The notes below the pieces were generated by a model. That model was not told the origin of the DNA and did not search any database. It saw only the letters and a list, made by a program, of their open reading frames with translations. The translations under genes and the position numbers were made by a program. A stretch of DNA of 64,000 nucleotides from Vibrio coralliirubri (lineage in GTDB: Bacteria; Pseudomonadota; Gammaproteobacteria; Enterobacterales; Vibrionaceae): NCBI RefSeq assembly GCF_024347375.1, contig NZ_AP025470.1:3534001-3598000 (forward strand). The letters are read 5' to 3'. This document shows, piece by piece, positions 51,740 to 62,087 of this stretch. How positions within the stretch are numbered: the stretch's first letter is position 1; each line of letters begins with the position of its first letter.

Positions 51740-52330
51740 TCAGTGGATGTGATTGTGGCTCACTACCTGAGTCTTGGTTTCAGTGAAGGCCACATCATCA
51801 AGTTGTAGGTTGATTCGTTCCAATTCACTTTCCAGCTTCTGGCTTTTCTTAAACAGCTTTTGTTGCTTCTTAATCATCTTCGCCAGTTTCTTATTGTACT
51901 TTTCTTGTTTCTTAGCTGCTTTCTTCGCTTGTTTGAGTTCAGCTTTCTCATCACCGCTCGCCTTCGCCATCAGTTTTTTCAGCTTGGCTTTCTTCTGCGC
52001 GGCTTCTTTTTTTGCAAGCTCAGGGGCAATATCAGCGGCGGCAGGATCGAACATTTGTACGCTCGGCTCAATTGTCTCGTTGATTTCCGCAAGCGATAGC
52101 TCTGGTGCAGGTAGTGTTTCCGCTAGCAGGCCGCATGCGACTTTCTCTTCAACGGGTTTGTTTTGACAACCAAGAGGTGGAATTGCGGTTGGTTTGCATA
52201 GGTTCGCTTGATCCGCCGAAGAACGCGCGCAAGAACGACACACGAACTTAGGTTCAGTCACCAAGCTGTGGATCTCACCCAAGTGTTCAGTGATATCTCG
52301 ACGGTTTAACTTACAAAAGCGTTTAGCCAT
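51740..52330 (-). CDS. Cys/His-containing lysine-rich protein, function unknown
   Basis: I do not recognise this 196-residue protein. The N-terminal third holds seven cysteines in about 80 residues (Cys6, a CRSC pair near 32-35, then four more) and His near residues 16-21, suggesting a metal site. The middle and end are a highly charged Lys/Ala/Gln helix (about 115-180) with coiled-coil character, and the tail is HNHIH. A strong Fur-like box lies 13 nt upstream of the ATG, and GGAG is the ribosome binding site. It could be an iron-controlled metal-binding protein, but this is inference. Confidence 0.75.
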   Translation of the reverse strand: MAKRFCKLNRRDITEHLGEIHSLVTEPKFVCRSCARSSADQANLCKPTAIPPLGCQNKPVEEKVACGLLAETLPAPELSLAEINETIEPSVQMFDPAAADIAPELAKKEAAQKKAKLKKLMAKASGDEKAELKQAKKAAKKQEKYNKKLAKMIKKQQKLFKKSQKLESELERINLQLDDVAFTETKTQVVSHNHIH

Positions 52331-52343
52331 GCTACAACTCCAG

Positions 52344-52366
52344 CTAAGAATAATAATGATTCTTAG
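52344..52366 (-). promoter_or_regulatory. Fur-like box before the Cys/His protein gene
   Basis: CTAAGAAT-N7-ATTCTTAG is a perfect 8-bp inverted repeat. Inside it, TAATAATGATTCTTA matches 11 of 14 positions of the Fur 7-1-7 consensus. It lies just upstream of the gene's ribosome binding site. Confidence 0.72.
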
Positions 52367-52471
52367 TTAGATATACATCCGTAACGCGACTATCGCAAGT
52401 GTTAAATGGCAATTTATCGTATTTATGACGGGAAATTTTCTTAGCGTGTTGCTAAGTTATTGATGCTTCCG

Positions 52472-53263
52472 CTAAGTCATTGATGCTTTCACATAGACGT
52501 CAAAACGGTTCTTTTTGGTTTCGATCGCCATGCTTGGTTTTTGCTCGTCTAACCACGCTGCATAATCCGGTCTTTTAACCACAACTCGCTTCGATGCCAA
52601 CTTCATCGCCGGCTCAAATAGACCATCAGCATCCAGATCGGCACCCACCAAAGATTGGAATACGCGCATCTCTTTTTTAACCAGAGCCGATTTCTTTTTG
52701 TTCTCAGGGTGTGGGTACATTGGGTCAAGGTACACCACGTCTGGCTGTTCGAAGTCAGGATCGTTGCTGAGCTTATCCAATGCATCGTGACTGGATGCGT
52801 GAATCAGCTTCATACGCTCACTTACCCAACCACCAATGTCTGGGTCTTGTTGCGCTCGCTGCAAGCCATCATCAAGCAGTGCAGCCACAACTGGGTGACG
52901 CTCGACCATTTGCACCTTACAACCTAGAGAAGCCAACACAAACGCATCGCGCCCTAAGCCGGCAGTACCATCAAGAATAGTTGGCGTTGCGCCTTTGTTT
53001 AAACCAGCTGCTTTGGCAATCGCCTGACCTTTACCACCACCAAACTTACGTCGGTGACCGACTGCGCCTCCCACTAAATCAACAAAGATAGCGCCAAGCT
53101 TAGGCTCATCGACTTTACGTAGCTCAAGTCGCTCACTAGTCAGTACCAAAGCAAAATCGCTGCTTTCATCATGAGATAAGTTCCAGCGGGTCGCTAAGTC
53201 ATTCAAATGATCGATTTGGGTAGCATCTTCGCAAATCAGTTGTAGTTGCAAGGTCGTCTCCAA
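52472..53263 (-). CDS. rsmJ: 16S rRNA (guanine1516-N2)-methyltransferase
   Basis: The 263-residue SAM methyltransferase modifies G1516 of 16S rRNA. Motif I region [16 protein letters not shown] near residue 98 and the substrate motif [11 protein letters not shown] near residue 173 identify RsmJ. It lies upstream of prlC as in E. coli, but with a GGDEF-EAL gene and asnC between them. Confidence 0.95.
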   Translation of the reverse strand: METTLQLQLICEDATQIDHLNDLATRWNLSHDESSDFALVLTSERLELRKVDEPKLGAIFVDLVGGAVGHRRKFGGGKGQAIAKAAGLNKGATPTILDGTAGLGRDAFVLASLGCKVQMVERHPVVAALLDDGLQRAQQDPDIGGWVSERMKLIHASSHDALDKLSNDPDFEQPDVVYLDPMYPHPENKKKSALVKKEMRVFQSLVGADLDADGLFEPAMKLASKRVVVKRPDYAAWLDEQKPSMAIETKKNRFDVYVKASMT

Positions 53264-53280
53264 CAGACAGTAGTATTCAA

Positions 53281-53314
53281 AACAAAAGAGGCAACCAGTT
53301 TACCTGATTGCCTC
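53281..53314 (-). terminator. Rho-independent terminator after the large GGDEF-EAL gene
   Basis: GAGGCAA / TTGCCTC form a 7-bp stem with a 13-nt loop, followed on the minus strand by TTTTGTTTT. It lies between the sensor gene and rsmJ. Confidence 0.75.
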
Positions 53315-53363
53315 AACAATACATATTAGCGGTGAAAAGTATTCCCGGCTAAAGTCGGCTTAC

Positions 53364-56300
53364 CTAAACCAATGGCTCTGTCTCTCGTTCTTGTCTTAAC
53401 TCTTCAACGAGCTCTGCGAGTGGTTTAGGTCGGCCTATGATGTAGCCCTGCGCGTAGTTCACACCCAACTCAATCAGCTTGTCGATGATCTGGGTATTTT
53501 CAACGAACTCAGCCACGGTGTGCTTGCCCATCTGCTTGGCGAGATCATTGATCGAGCGAACCATCACATGGTCCATCTCATTGACATCAATATCACGCAC
53601 AAACAGGCCGTCGATCTTCACAATATCGACGGGCAATTTTTTCAGATAGCCAAATGACGATAGCCCTGAACCAAAATCATCCAATGCAATCATGCAGCCA
53701 AGCTCTTTAATGCGAGTGAAGAACTTGATCGCCTGCTTCATGTTACTCATGGCGGCCGTTTCGGTGATCTCTAAACAAATCTTATGACACGGTATCGATG
53801 AATCGCTCAGGCTATCTATCAAGAACTCGACAAAGTCACGATTCCCCATCGAGTGACCGGAAAGGTTGATTGAACACATCCCGAGTTCCTCAATAACCTC
53901 AGGGCGTTGCTCCAACCAACTCAAGGTTTGACTGACGACTTGGCGATCAATCAAATGCGCGATGTTATAACGCTCTGAGGCTGGCATGAAAATCCCTGGG
54001 GAGATGTATTCCCCTTGGATGTTCTTGATGCGCACCAAGATTTCAAAGTGCATTTTATCGCTGTCTTCATCTAGGCCAAGAATACGCTGCGCAAACAGCT
54101 CTAAGCGATCATTAGCCAAGGCCTCATGCACTAGGTTAACGCACTCCATCTCAAGATGGCGACGACGCAGGTCTTCATCATCTTGATGGTAAAGATGATA
54201 GCGATTGCGACCTTCTTCTTTAGCGGCATGACAAGCTGCATCCGCCTGAGCGTGCACCATCTGCGGTGAAGCCGCAGTATGATCAATCAATCGAATACCG
54301 ATAGAGCAAGTCAGGTTGAGTCGAATATCATCCCACAAGAATGGATTCTCACTCATCATCGAGATAATACTGCGACACACATTAACCGCGTCTCGCTCAG
54401 TACAGTCTTTCATTAATACAGCAAACTCATCACCACCCATTCGCGCTAACACCGCATTGTAAGGCAGCACGTCTTCTAGCAACTTGGCACTAAACAAGAT
54501 CGCAGCATCACCCGCTTCATGTCCTGCGGTATCGTTCAGCACTTTCAGCTGATCCAAATCTAAGAACAACATCGCGTGAGTTCGCATGTGGCTCTCAACC
54601 TCTTTCAGCGCTTTTTGCAGCTCTTGCTCAAAGTGGTTGCGGTTAAAGGTGTCAGTCAGCAGGTCATAGCGAGCCTGATATTCTAGCTTTTCAGAAAGCT
54701 CGTGCGTTTCGGTGATGTCTTCACCCACAATCAGCAGCTGATCAGATTCGACCAACGGGCGGATATTTTCACGAATCCAGATCTTGCTGCCGTCGGCATG
54801 ACGATATTCGATATCACGACGCCACACACCACGAATCTTATGCTGTGGTTGCAGCAAGATATGACGCGGAATCATCGCGTTCTCATCAACATAGAACTCT
54901 CTAGGGCGATGGCCCAACAACTGATCTAACGGGTAACCCAAAAGCTCTTCGGCAAACTGGTTCACTTGTTGAATGCGATTATTGCCATCAAGCGTAATCA
55001 TCATCACCGGCTGTTTGTCGTAATACAGCTTCAAGTTTGCTTCACGCTGGAACAGCTTATTCTCAGCAAGCTTACGCGAGGTCACGTCGCGCGCCTCAAA
55101 GAGAAACTGAATGTCTTCTTCTTCACTGCCCGGCATCGGCTTCAATGAAATATCCAACACCATCGCACCGCGATCTCGACACCACACCTCGGCTTCAAAT
55201 CGTAACGCTGGGTGCTCACTTTTTGCGATGAAATAGTCGGCTAGCACTTCTCGCGCAGAGCTTTCCCAATGTTGGTGTTGTTGCAGAGGCGTTCCGAGTT
55301 TATAGCCTTGGTTATAAAGCAGCTCATGTAGCTTGCTGTTGCTCGACAGCAGCACGCCACCCTTATCAATGATGCCCATGAACTGCAGGCTTTGGTCGAA
55401 TATCGATTCCAGTAACAACTGACTTTGTCGGCTAGCACGTTCACTTTTTTTAAGACGATTGAGGTAGTACACCAAGGTCGCGATGACACACGACATCACC
55501 AAAAACAGCAAACCTATGGTGCGAATTTCATCGCGGTAGCGTACTAGAAATGACTTCGGCTTATTGAGGAAGGTCACCGAGGCTTCGTTCTCTGCGCCCA
55601 GATCCCAACGTGAGATTTGTTGGTAATCGAGTTTAATTTCTGGCGCGCCAGCAACCACCAATGGCAATGGTGCCTTGGGGTTTTTCAGCACACTCAACAA
55701 CACGCGTCCTGTATCTCGACCTTGCGTTTCACCACTTTGAATAACACCACCAATCGCACCAAAACCTAGCCCGAGATCGTGCACCATGTACAGTGGCATT
55801 TGGGTCTTGATATTCAATTGTCGCCAATCTTCATCGCTACTCACCCGACCTTGTGCATCGCGGTAGTACGCCCAAAACAGCAAGCTCTTACCTAAGTCAG
55901 CACGTTGAGAAAAGGCCATTAACTCTTGGTAAGAATCCGGCACATAGTGCTCAACGAGGTCAGAAAAATCGGGATGGGTTTTGATGAACAGATCGATTTG
56001 AGAACGAATGGCCTCACCCGTGACTGAATGGTCGGTAACAATGTAGATCTTCTTTACGGTCGCTTGAAGGCGCTTGATCAGCTCGATGTTGCCAACCAAA
56101 TCTATGTCTTCGGTAATGCCGGTCGCATTTAAGCCTTCAATCATTTGAGGGGAGAAATTGTTGATGCCGCCAAAGATGACTGGCGTACCTTTGAGATCGG
56201 GCGCGAGGCGCTTCATTAGATTCAATGCGTTATTATCACTCACCACAACTGCAGCGAATTCTTCATGCATCAACTTGGTGTGATAAAGCTGGTAGACACG

Positions 56301-56522
56301 CTCAAGGTATTCAGGATTTTGAGTACGTTTGCTATCAAGGTAAACGACACGATAAGACAAACCATCACGATCGAGCTCATCGGATAATCCTTTATGGAAA
56401 TCATCTGTCCAGAAAAAGCCTTGATGATAAGAGTGAATGACCAACACATCTTTTGCCTGAGCTGAAGCAAAAACACTCCAACACATCACAATAAAAAATA
56501 ACGAAAATCGCACTGAATTCAC
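53364..56522 (-). CDS. ABC_sub_bind-PAS-GGDEF-EAL membrane c-di-GMP sensor
   Basis: The 1052-residue protein has a signal peptide, a periplasmic ABC substrate-binding-like domain (about residues 25-310), one transmembrane helix (about 333-353), two PAS domains (about 375-490 and 500-615), GGDEF and EAL. GGDEF is intact (RMGGDEFA). The EAL motif reads EIL, which keeps the catalytic Glu, and the other motifs NLSGH, EITETA, DDFGSGLSS, KID and AEFVEN are present. Phosphodiesterase activity is likely; synthase activity is possible. It is divergent from asnC. Confidence 0.92.
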   Translation of the reverse strand: MNSVRFSLFFIVMCWSVFASAQAKDVLVIHSYHQGFFWTDDFHKGLSDELDRDGLSYRVVYLDSKRTQNPEYLERVYQLYHTKLMHEEFAAVVVSDNNALNLMKRLAPDLKGTPVIFGGINNFSPQMIEGLNATGITEDIDLVGNIELIKRLQATVKKIYIVTDHSVTGEAIRSQIDLFIKTHPDFSDLVEHYVPDSYQELMAFSQRADLGKSLLFWAYYRDAQGRVSSDEDWRQLNIKTQMPLYMVHDLGLGFGAIGGVIQSGETQGRDTGRVLLSVLKNPKAPLPLVVAGAPEIKLDYQQISRWDLGAENEASVTFLNKPKSFLVRYRDEIRTIGLLFLVMSCVIATLVYYLNRLKKSERASRQSQLLLESIFDQSLQFMGIIDKGGVLLSSNSKLHELLYNQGYKLGTPLQQHQHWESSAREVLADYFIAKSEHPALRFEAEVWCRDRGAMVLDISLKPMPGSEEEDIQFLFEARDVTSRKLAENKLFQREANLKLYYDKQPVMMITLDGNNRIQQVNQFAEELLGYPLDQLLGHRPREFYVDENAMIPRHILLQPQHKIRGVWRRDIEYRHADGSKIWIRENIRPLVESDQLLIVGEDITETHELSEKLEYQARYDLLTDTFNRNHFEQELQKALKEVESHMRTHAMLFLDLDQLKVLNDTAGHEAGDAAILFSAKLLEDVLPYNAVLARMGGDEFAVLMKDCTERDAVNVCRSIISMMSENPFLWDDIRLNLTCSIGIRLIDHTAASPQMVHAQADAACHAAKEEGRNRYHLYHQDDEDLRRRHLEMECVNLVHEALANDRLELFAQRILGLDEDSDKMHFEILVRIKNIQGEYISPGIFMPASERYNIAHLIDRQVVSQTLSWLEQRPEVIEELGMCSINLSGHSMGNRDFVEFLIDSLSDSSIPCHKICLEITETAAMSNMKQAIKFFTRIKELGCMIALDDFGSGLSSFGYLKKLPVDIVKIDGLFVRDIDVNEMDHVMVRSINDLAKQMGKHTVAEFVENTQIIDKLIELGVNYAQGYIIGRPKPLAELVEELRQERETEPLV

Positions 56523-56612
56523 CCTAACCCTATAGTTACTGCTAATATTATCACCCTTGGCTATGATGTGTACTCAAGCCGGTATGTTTTTCATTCAACC
56601 TAAGGATTATGC

Positions 56613-57077
56613 ATGTCCACAACCACAGCTCGTCTAGATGATCTAGACCGTGCCATTCTCAAAACCTTGATGGAAGATGCACGTACTCCTTATGCTGAAA
56701 TGGCAAAGCAGTTCGATGTCAGCCCTGCGACGATTCACGTTCGCATCGAAAAGATGAGATCGGCAGACATTATTGAGCGAACGGAAGTTGTGGTAAACAC
56801 CAAAAAGCTGGGTTACGACGTGTGTTGCTTTATTGGCATCAACCTTAATGCTGCCAAAGATTACCACTCGGCGATCGCTAAGCTGAATGCCTTAGACGAA
56901 GTGGTTGAGGCGTACTACACCACTGGTGCTTACAATATCTTTGTAAAGCTGATGTGTAAGTCGATAGAAGAGCTGCAGTTTGTATTGATCGATAAGCTGC
57001 AAGCGATCGATGAAGTTCAGTCGACAGAGACACTGATTTCATTGCAGAACCCTATCAACCGCAATGTGAATCCATAA
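56613..57077 (+). CDS. asnC: Transcriptional regulator AsnC
   Basis: The 154-residue Lrp/AsnC-type regulator has an N-terminal helix-turn-helix (ARTPYAEMAKQFDVSPATIHVRIEKM near residues 22-47, shown here only as landmarks) and a C-terminal RAM ligand domain. Its sequence follows E. coli AsnC closely, with YDVCCFIGI and QSTETLISLQNPI. AsnC controls asparagine synthetase asnA in E. coli; no asnA is in this window. Confidence 0.93.
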   Translation: MSTTTARLDDLDRAILKTLMEDARTPYAEMAKQFDVSPATIHVRIEKMRSADIIERTEVVVNTKKLGYDVCCFIGINLNAAKDYHSAIAKLNALDEVVEAYYTTGAYNIFVKLMCKSIEELQFVLIDKLQAIDEVQSTETLISLQNPINRNVNP

Positions 57078-57111
57078 CATTGATTCGCCTTGCTTGGCAT
57101 TAAGCACAGAC

Positions 57112-57144
57112 AAAAAAAGAGCCTCTAACTAGAGGCTCTTTTCG
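57112..57144. terminator. Bidirectional terminator between asnC and prlC
   Basis: The 10-bp stem AGAGCCTCTA / TAGAGGCTCT has A residues before it and T residues after it. It can end the convergent asnC and prlC transcripts. Confidence 0.92.
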
Positions 57145-57179
57145 CAATTATCTCGCAATAAACTAGATAGTTACCGTGA

Positions 57180-59222
57180 TTATGCGTTGATTCCCGCGTG
57201 ACGCAGCATTGCGTCGATTTGTGGCTCACGGCCACGGAAGCGTTTGAATAGCTCCATTGGCTCTTCACTGCCACCCATTTCAAGGATGTTATTCAAGAAA
57301 CGATTACCGGTTTCAGTGTTGAAGATACCTTCTTCTTCAAATGCTGAGAACGCATCTGCCGATAGTACTTCTGCCCAAAGGTAGCTGTAGTAACCCGCAC
57401 TGTAGCCACCAGCAAAGATGTGACCAAAGCTGTGTGAGAAACGGTTCCAATCTAGGCTTGGCAGTACCGATACCTTAGACTTAACATCCGCTAGTGTTTC
57501 TAGTACGCGAGCACCCACTTCAGGGTCATATTCTGTGTGCAGCGTGAAATCGAACAAACCAAGCTCTAGCTGACGCAGGATAAACATCGCAGATTGGAAG
57601 TTCTTCGCCGCTAGCATCTTCTCTAGCATCTCTTTTGGTAGCGCTTCACCCGTTTCGAAGTGACCAGAGATGAACGACAGCGCTTCTTCTTCCCAACACC
57701 AGTTTTCTAGGAACTGACTTGGCAATTCAACCGCATCCCAAGGCACACCGTTGATACCTGCAACTGCGCCCGCTTCTACTTGCGTCAGCATGTGGTGAAT
57801 GCCGTGACCGAATTCGTGGAATAAGGTCACTACTTCATCGTGAGTAAACAGTGCTGGCTTATCACCAACTGGCTTGTTGAAGTTACACGTCAGGTAAGCA
57901 ACTGGCGTTTGCAGCTCGCCAGATTCGGTAATGCGACGACCACGACAGTCATCCATCCAAGCGCCACCACGTTTGTGTTCACGTGCGTATAGATCTAGGT
58001 AGAAGCTACCACGCAGTGTTCCAGTCGCATCAAAGATATCAAAGAAACGCACTGACTCATGCCAAGTGTCTACGCCTTCACGCTCTGTTACCGACATACC
58101 AAACACGCGGTTCAGTACCTCAAACAAACCTGAAACCACATTAGATTCTGGGAAGTAAGGACGAAGCTCTTCATCAGAGATCTCGAACAGCTTCTGTTTT
58201 TGTTTCTCACTGTAGTAAGCGATGTCCCACAGGTTTAGCTCAGAAACACCAAATTCTTTCTCAGCAAACTGGCGTAGCTCTTCAACTTCGCGCTCACCTT
58301 GCGGTTTGGCTTTTACTGCTAGGTCGTTTAGGAAGCCAAGTACTTGGTCTGGCGTTTCTGCCATCTTAGTCGAAAGAGATTTTTCGCTGTAAGTACTGAA
58401 ACCAAGCATACGCGCGATCTCGTGACGCAGTTTAAGTTGCTCAGTGATGATCTCAGTGTTGTCCCACTTACCTGCGTTTGGACCGCGATCTGAAGCGCGC
58501 GTTACGTATGCTTCATAAAGCTCTTTACGCAGTTCTTGGTTATCACAGTAAGTCATCACAGGTAGGTATGATGGGATATCTAAAGTCAGTAGGTAGCCTT
58601 GTTGCTCTTTAGACTCAGCCGCCGCTTGTGCTGCCGCCAGTGCTGATTCAGGCATACCTGCCAGCTCAGCTACGTCTGTGATCTGCTTGCTCCAACCCAT
58701 GGTTGCATCTAGCACGTTGTTTGAGAATTGAGAGCCTAGCTCCGACTGACGCTTGCTGATCTCGCCGTAGCGATGCTGTTCGTCTGCAGGTAAGCCAATA
58801 CCCGACAATTCGAAGTCACGTAAAGCGTCGGTAATGGTTTTTTGTTGAGCTTGGTTCAGTGCAGAGAATGCTTCGCTCGCCTTGATTGCTTTATACGCTT
58901 CGAACAAGCCTTTGTGTTGGCCAACCCAAGTGCCGTATTCAGATAGCACAGGTAAGCAGCTCTCATACGCTTCACGCAGTTCGTCACTGTTCACGACAGA
59001 GTTCATATGGCTTACAGGTGACCAAATGCGACCTAAACGATCATCCACTTCTTCAATTGGAGCAACTAGGTTGTCCCAGCTTGGTGAAGTATTACCTTCA
59101 AGTACTTGTTCTATCTTGTTGCGACACGCTTCAATCACTTGCTCAACTGCAGGCTTTACGTGCTCTGGCTTGATCTGTGAAAACGGAGGTAAGTCCGTGA
59201 AGGTTAATAGCGGATTAGACAT
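57180..59222 (-). CDS. prlC: Oligopeptidase A
   Basis: The 680-residue cytoplasmic M3-family zinc metallopeptidase degrades peptides, including cleaved signal peptides. The zinc site HEFGH lies near residue 467 with the third ligand Glu downstream. The length is as expected. It is divergent from rlmJ, and the prlC-rlmJ-gor order is that of E. coli. Confidence 0.97.
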   Translation of the reverse strand: MSNPLLTFTDLPPFSQIKPEHVKPAVEQVIEACRNKIEQVLEGNTSPSWDNLVAPIEEVDDRLGRIWSPVSHMNSVVNSDELREAYESCLPVLSEYGTWVGQHKGLFEAYKAIKASEAFSALNQAQQKTITDALRDFELSGIGLPADEQHRYGEISKRQSELGSQFSNNVLDATMGWSKQITDVAELAGMPESALAAAQAAAESKEQQGYLLTLDIPSYLPVMTYCDNQELRKELYEAYVTRASDRGPNAGKWDNTEIITEQLKLRHEIARMLGFSTYSEKSLSTKMAETPDQVLGFLNDLAVKAKPQGEREVEELRQFAEKEFGVSELNLWDIAYYSEKQKQKLFEISDEELRPYFPESNVVSGLFEVLNRVFGMSVTEREGVDTWHESVRFFDIFDATGTLRGSFYLDLYAREHKRGGAWMDDCRGRRITESGELQTPVAYLTCNFNKPVGDKPALFTHDEVVTLFHEFGHGIHHMLTQVEAGAVAGINGVPWDAVELPSQFLENWCWEEEALSFISGHFETGEALPKEMLEKMLAAKNFQSAMFILRQLELGLFDFTLHTEYDPEVGARVLETLADVKSKVSVLPSLDWNRFSHSFGHIFAGGYSAGYYSYLWAEVLSADAFSAFEEEGIFNTETGNRFLNNILEMGGSEEPMELFKRFRGREPQIDAMLRHAGINA

Positions 59223-59501
59223 ATAAACATTCCTTTGGCTTTAGAGACTTTCGTCTTTTTTGTAATGAGGTCGTCTTACAGTCATCAGGCTAAAGTTCGC
59301 CCTAAAAAATCACCTGCGAATAGTTATTAAATAGTGCCCAGCAAGGCAAATTTCAATAGTAGAACCAATAACTAACTGCATATTGCTAGCGACTGTTCCT
59401 GAATTGTTCGAGAATTTATGGTCCATTGAGGGTTATAATAGTCTGATTAACCCCACCTACACTAACCACACTCTAATTCGAGAGTGTTACGAGAGTTTAA
59501 T

Positions 59502-60341
59502 TTGTTAAGTTATCGCCACAGCTTCCACGCAGGTAACCATGCCGACGTAGTAAAGCATATCGTACAGAGCCTTATTCTTAATTCTTTGAAACAGAAGGAT
59601 AAGCCTTTTGTTTATCATGACACTCACTCTGGTGTAGGTCGTTACGACTTAACGCATGAATGGTCTGAAAAAACTGGTGAGTACAAACAAGGTATCGCTC
59701 GCGTTTGGGAACAGCAAAATCTTCCTGAAGACATTCAAAGCTACCTTGAGTCTATTTCCATTCTAAATAATGGCGAGAAACTGCGTTACTACCCAGGTTC
59801 TCCACGTGTTGCACGTGCACACCTGCGTGACCAAGACCGCATGGTACTGACTGAGCTTCACCCAGCCGATCACCCTCTGCTTGAGCAAGAATTCCACCGT
59901 GATCGTCAGGTATCTATCTATAAAGAAGATGGTTTTAAGCGCTTAAAGGGTAGCCTGCCACCAAAAGAGCGTCGTGGTTTAGTGCTGATCGACCCGCCTT
60001 ACGAGCTGGCAAAAGAGTATCGTGATGTCGTGACTGCAATCGCTCAAAGCCACAAGCGCTGGGCAACCGGTATCTATGCAATTTGGTACCCGGTAGTAAA
60101 CCGCTGTGATATCGAAGATATGATCGAAGGTCTCGAAGGCTTAGGCATCAACAAGATTCTACAAATCGAACTTGGCGTATCACCAGACACCAACGAGCGT
60201 GGCATGACAGCATCAGGCATGATCGTGATTAACCCACCTTGGAAGCTAGAAAGCCAAATGAAAGAGATTCTTCCATTCTTGAAGGAAGCAATTGCGCCGG
60301 CGACCGGTCATTTCAAAGTAGAGTGGATCGTACCCGAGTAA
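59502..60341 (+). CDS. rlmJ: 23S rRNA (adenine2030-N6)-methyltransferase
   Basis: The 279-residue enzyme methylates A2030 of 23S rRNA. The N-terminus LSYRHSFHAGNHADVVKH is the family signature, and the catalytic LIDPPYE (DPPY type) motif lies near residue 165. Homology fixes a TTG start at 59502; an in-frame GTG at 59484 would add six unconserved residues. GAGAG lies upstream. Confidence 0.95.
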   Translation: MLSYRHSFHAGNHADVVKHIVQSLILNSLKQKDKPFVYHDTHSGVGRYDLTHEWSEKTGEYKQGIARVWEQQNLPEDIQSYLESISILNNGEKLRYYPGSPRVARAHLRDQDRMVLTELHPADHPLLEQEFHRDRQVSIYKEDGFKRLKGSLPPKERRGLVLIDPPYELAKEYRDVVTAIAQSHKRWATGIYAIWYPVVNRCDIEDMIEGLEGLGINKILQIELGVSPDTNERGMTASGMIVINPPWKLESQMKEILPFLKEAIAPATGHFKVEWIVPE

Positions 60342-60529
60342 TCTCGAACTTAACGTCATGCTCTGACGAATATTCAGCAGATTGTGACGTACACGAATAA
60401 ATTTTAAACAGGGAGATTGAGTTCAACCGATCTGCCCTCAATATAATAATTAGACAATTTAAGAATCTATAGGACGTAGGTGTTCAGTGCGCTCACTGTA
60501 CCCACAGCCTTCAATAAATGGAGAAAGTA

Positions 60530-61885
60530 ATGGCGACTCATTTTGATTACATCTGTATCGGCGGCGGTTCAGGCGGCATCGCATCAGCAAACCGCGCAGC
60601 AATGCACGGTGCAAAGGTTGCACTTATCGAAGCTCAAGACCTTGGTGGTACTTGTGTAAACGTTGGTTGTGTTCCTAAAAAGGTAATGTGGCACGGCGCT
60701 CAAGTTGCTGAAGCTATCAACCTATACTCTGAAGACTACGGCTTCGACGTTGACGTAAAAGGCTTCAACTGGAGCAAATTGGTAGAAAACCGTCAAGCGT
60801 ACATTGGTCGTATCCACCAATCTTACGATCGCGTTCTTGGTAACAACAAAGTAAACGTAATCAAAGGCTTTGCTAAGTTCGTTGACGAGAAAACTGTTGA
60901 AGTTAACGGTGAACACTACACAGCTGATCACATCCTGATCGCGGTAGGTGGTCGTCCAACCATTCCAAACATCCCAGGCGCAGAATACGGCATCGATTCA
61001 AATGGCTTCTTCGACCTAATGGAGCAACCTAAACGTGTTGCTGTTATCGGCGCAGGCTACATCGCAGTAGAAATCGCAGGCGTACTAAGCGCACTTGGCA
61101 CAGAAACACACCTGTTCTGTCGTAAAGAGTCACCACTTCGCAGCTTCGACCCAATGATCATCGAGACATTGGTTGAAGTAATGGAAGCGGAAGGCCCTAC
61201 ACTGCATACACACTCTGTTCCAAAAGAAGTTGTGAAAGAAGCAGACGGCACACTGACTCTACACCTAGAGAACGGCAACACTCAAAACGTTGACCACCTA
61301 ATCTGGGCTATCGGTCGCCACCCAGCAACCGACGCTATCAACCTAGCATCAACTGGCGTTGCAACTAACGACCGTGGCTACATCAAAGTAGACGAGTTCC
61401 AAGCAACCAACGTTCCTGGCATCTACTGTGTTGGCGACATCATGGAAGGCGGTATCGAGCTAACTCCTGTTGCTGTTAAAGCAGGTCGTCAGCTTTCTGA
61501 GCGTCTATTCAACGGTCAAACCAACGCGAAAATGGACTACAAGCTAGTGCCTACTGTTGTATTCAGCCACCCACCTATCGGCACAATTGGTCTAACGACT
61601 CAAGAAGCGGAAGAGCAATACGGCAAAGACAACATCAAGGTATACACGTCTGGCTTCACTGCTATGTACACAGCAGTAACCAAGCACCGTCAACCTTGTA
61701 AGATGAAGCTAGTATGTGCTGGCGAAGAAGAGACTGTAGTTGGCCTACACGGCATCGGTTTCACTGTTGATGAAATGATTCAAGGCTTCGGCGTTGCAAT
61801 GAAGATGGGCGCAACCAAAGCAGACTTCGACTCTGTTGTGGCAATTCACCCAACGGGCAGCGAAGAATTTGTGACCATGCGTTAA
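60530..61885 (+). CDS. gor: Glutathione-disulfide reductase
   Basis: The 451-residue FAD enzyme reduces oxidised glutathione with NADPH. The FAD motif [12 protein letters not shown] is near residue 8, the redox disulfide [13 protein letters not shown] near residues 40-52, the NADPH motif [13 protein letters not shown] near 173, and the catalytic HPTGSEEF at the C-terminus. GGAG before the ATG at 60530 fixes the start. It follows rlmJ as in E. coli. Confidence 0.97.
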   Translation: MATHFDYICIGGGSGGIASANRAAMHGAKVALIEAQDLGGTCVNVGCVPKKVMWHGAQVAEAINLYSEDYGFDVDVKGFNWSKLVENRQAYIGRIHQSYDRVLGNNKVNVIKGFAKFVDEKTVEVNGEHYTADHILIAVGGRPTIPNIPGAEYGIDSNGFFDLMEQPKRVAVIGAGYIAVEIAGVLSALGTETHLFCRKESPLRSFDPMIIETLVEVMEAEGPTLHTHSVPKEVVKEADGTLTLHLENGNTQNVDHLIWAIGRHPATDAINLASTGVATNDRGYIKVDEFQATNVPGIYCVGDIMEGGIELTPVAVKAGRQLSERLFNGQTNAKMDYKLVPTVVFSHPPIGTIGLTTQEAEEQYGKDNIKVYTSGFTAMYTAVTKHRQPCKMKLVCAGEEETVVGLHGIGFTVDEMIQGFGVAMKMGATKADFDSVVAIHPTGSEEFVTMR

Positions 61886-61912
61886 ACCTTTGTAAGTCAA
61901 AGAAATATTATT

Positions 61913-61938
61913 AAAAAGTCGACATCTGTCGGCTTTTT
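61913..61938 (+). terminator. Rho-independent terminator after gor
   Basis: AAAAAGTCGAC / GTCGGCTTTTT form a short stem with a 4-nt loop and a T-tract. Confidence 0.85.
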
Positions 61939-62087
61939 GTGTTTTTTACCGTATGGTTTGAATATTTATTAACCGAACAGCATTTTACACGCTTAACTTG
62001 GAATAAAGATCACACTACAATCGCGTACTATAAAATTACACGCATAAAAATAACAAATAGCTCTATTACATAAAGGATGTACGAGTA

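Noticed and set aside
51774..52166. 130-residue Phe/Ser/Cys-rich frame opposite the Cys/His protein
   Set aside because: It is the complement of a Lys/Ala-rich coding stretch, which always reads as Phe/Leu/Ser-rich; there is no start signal.
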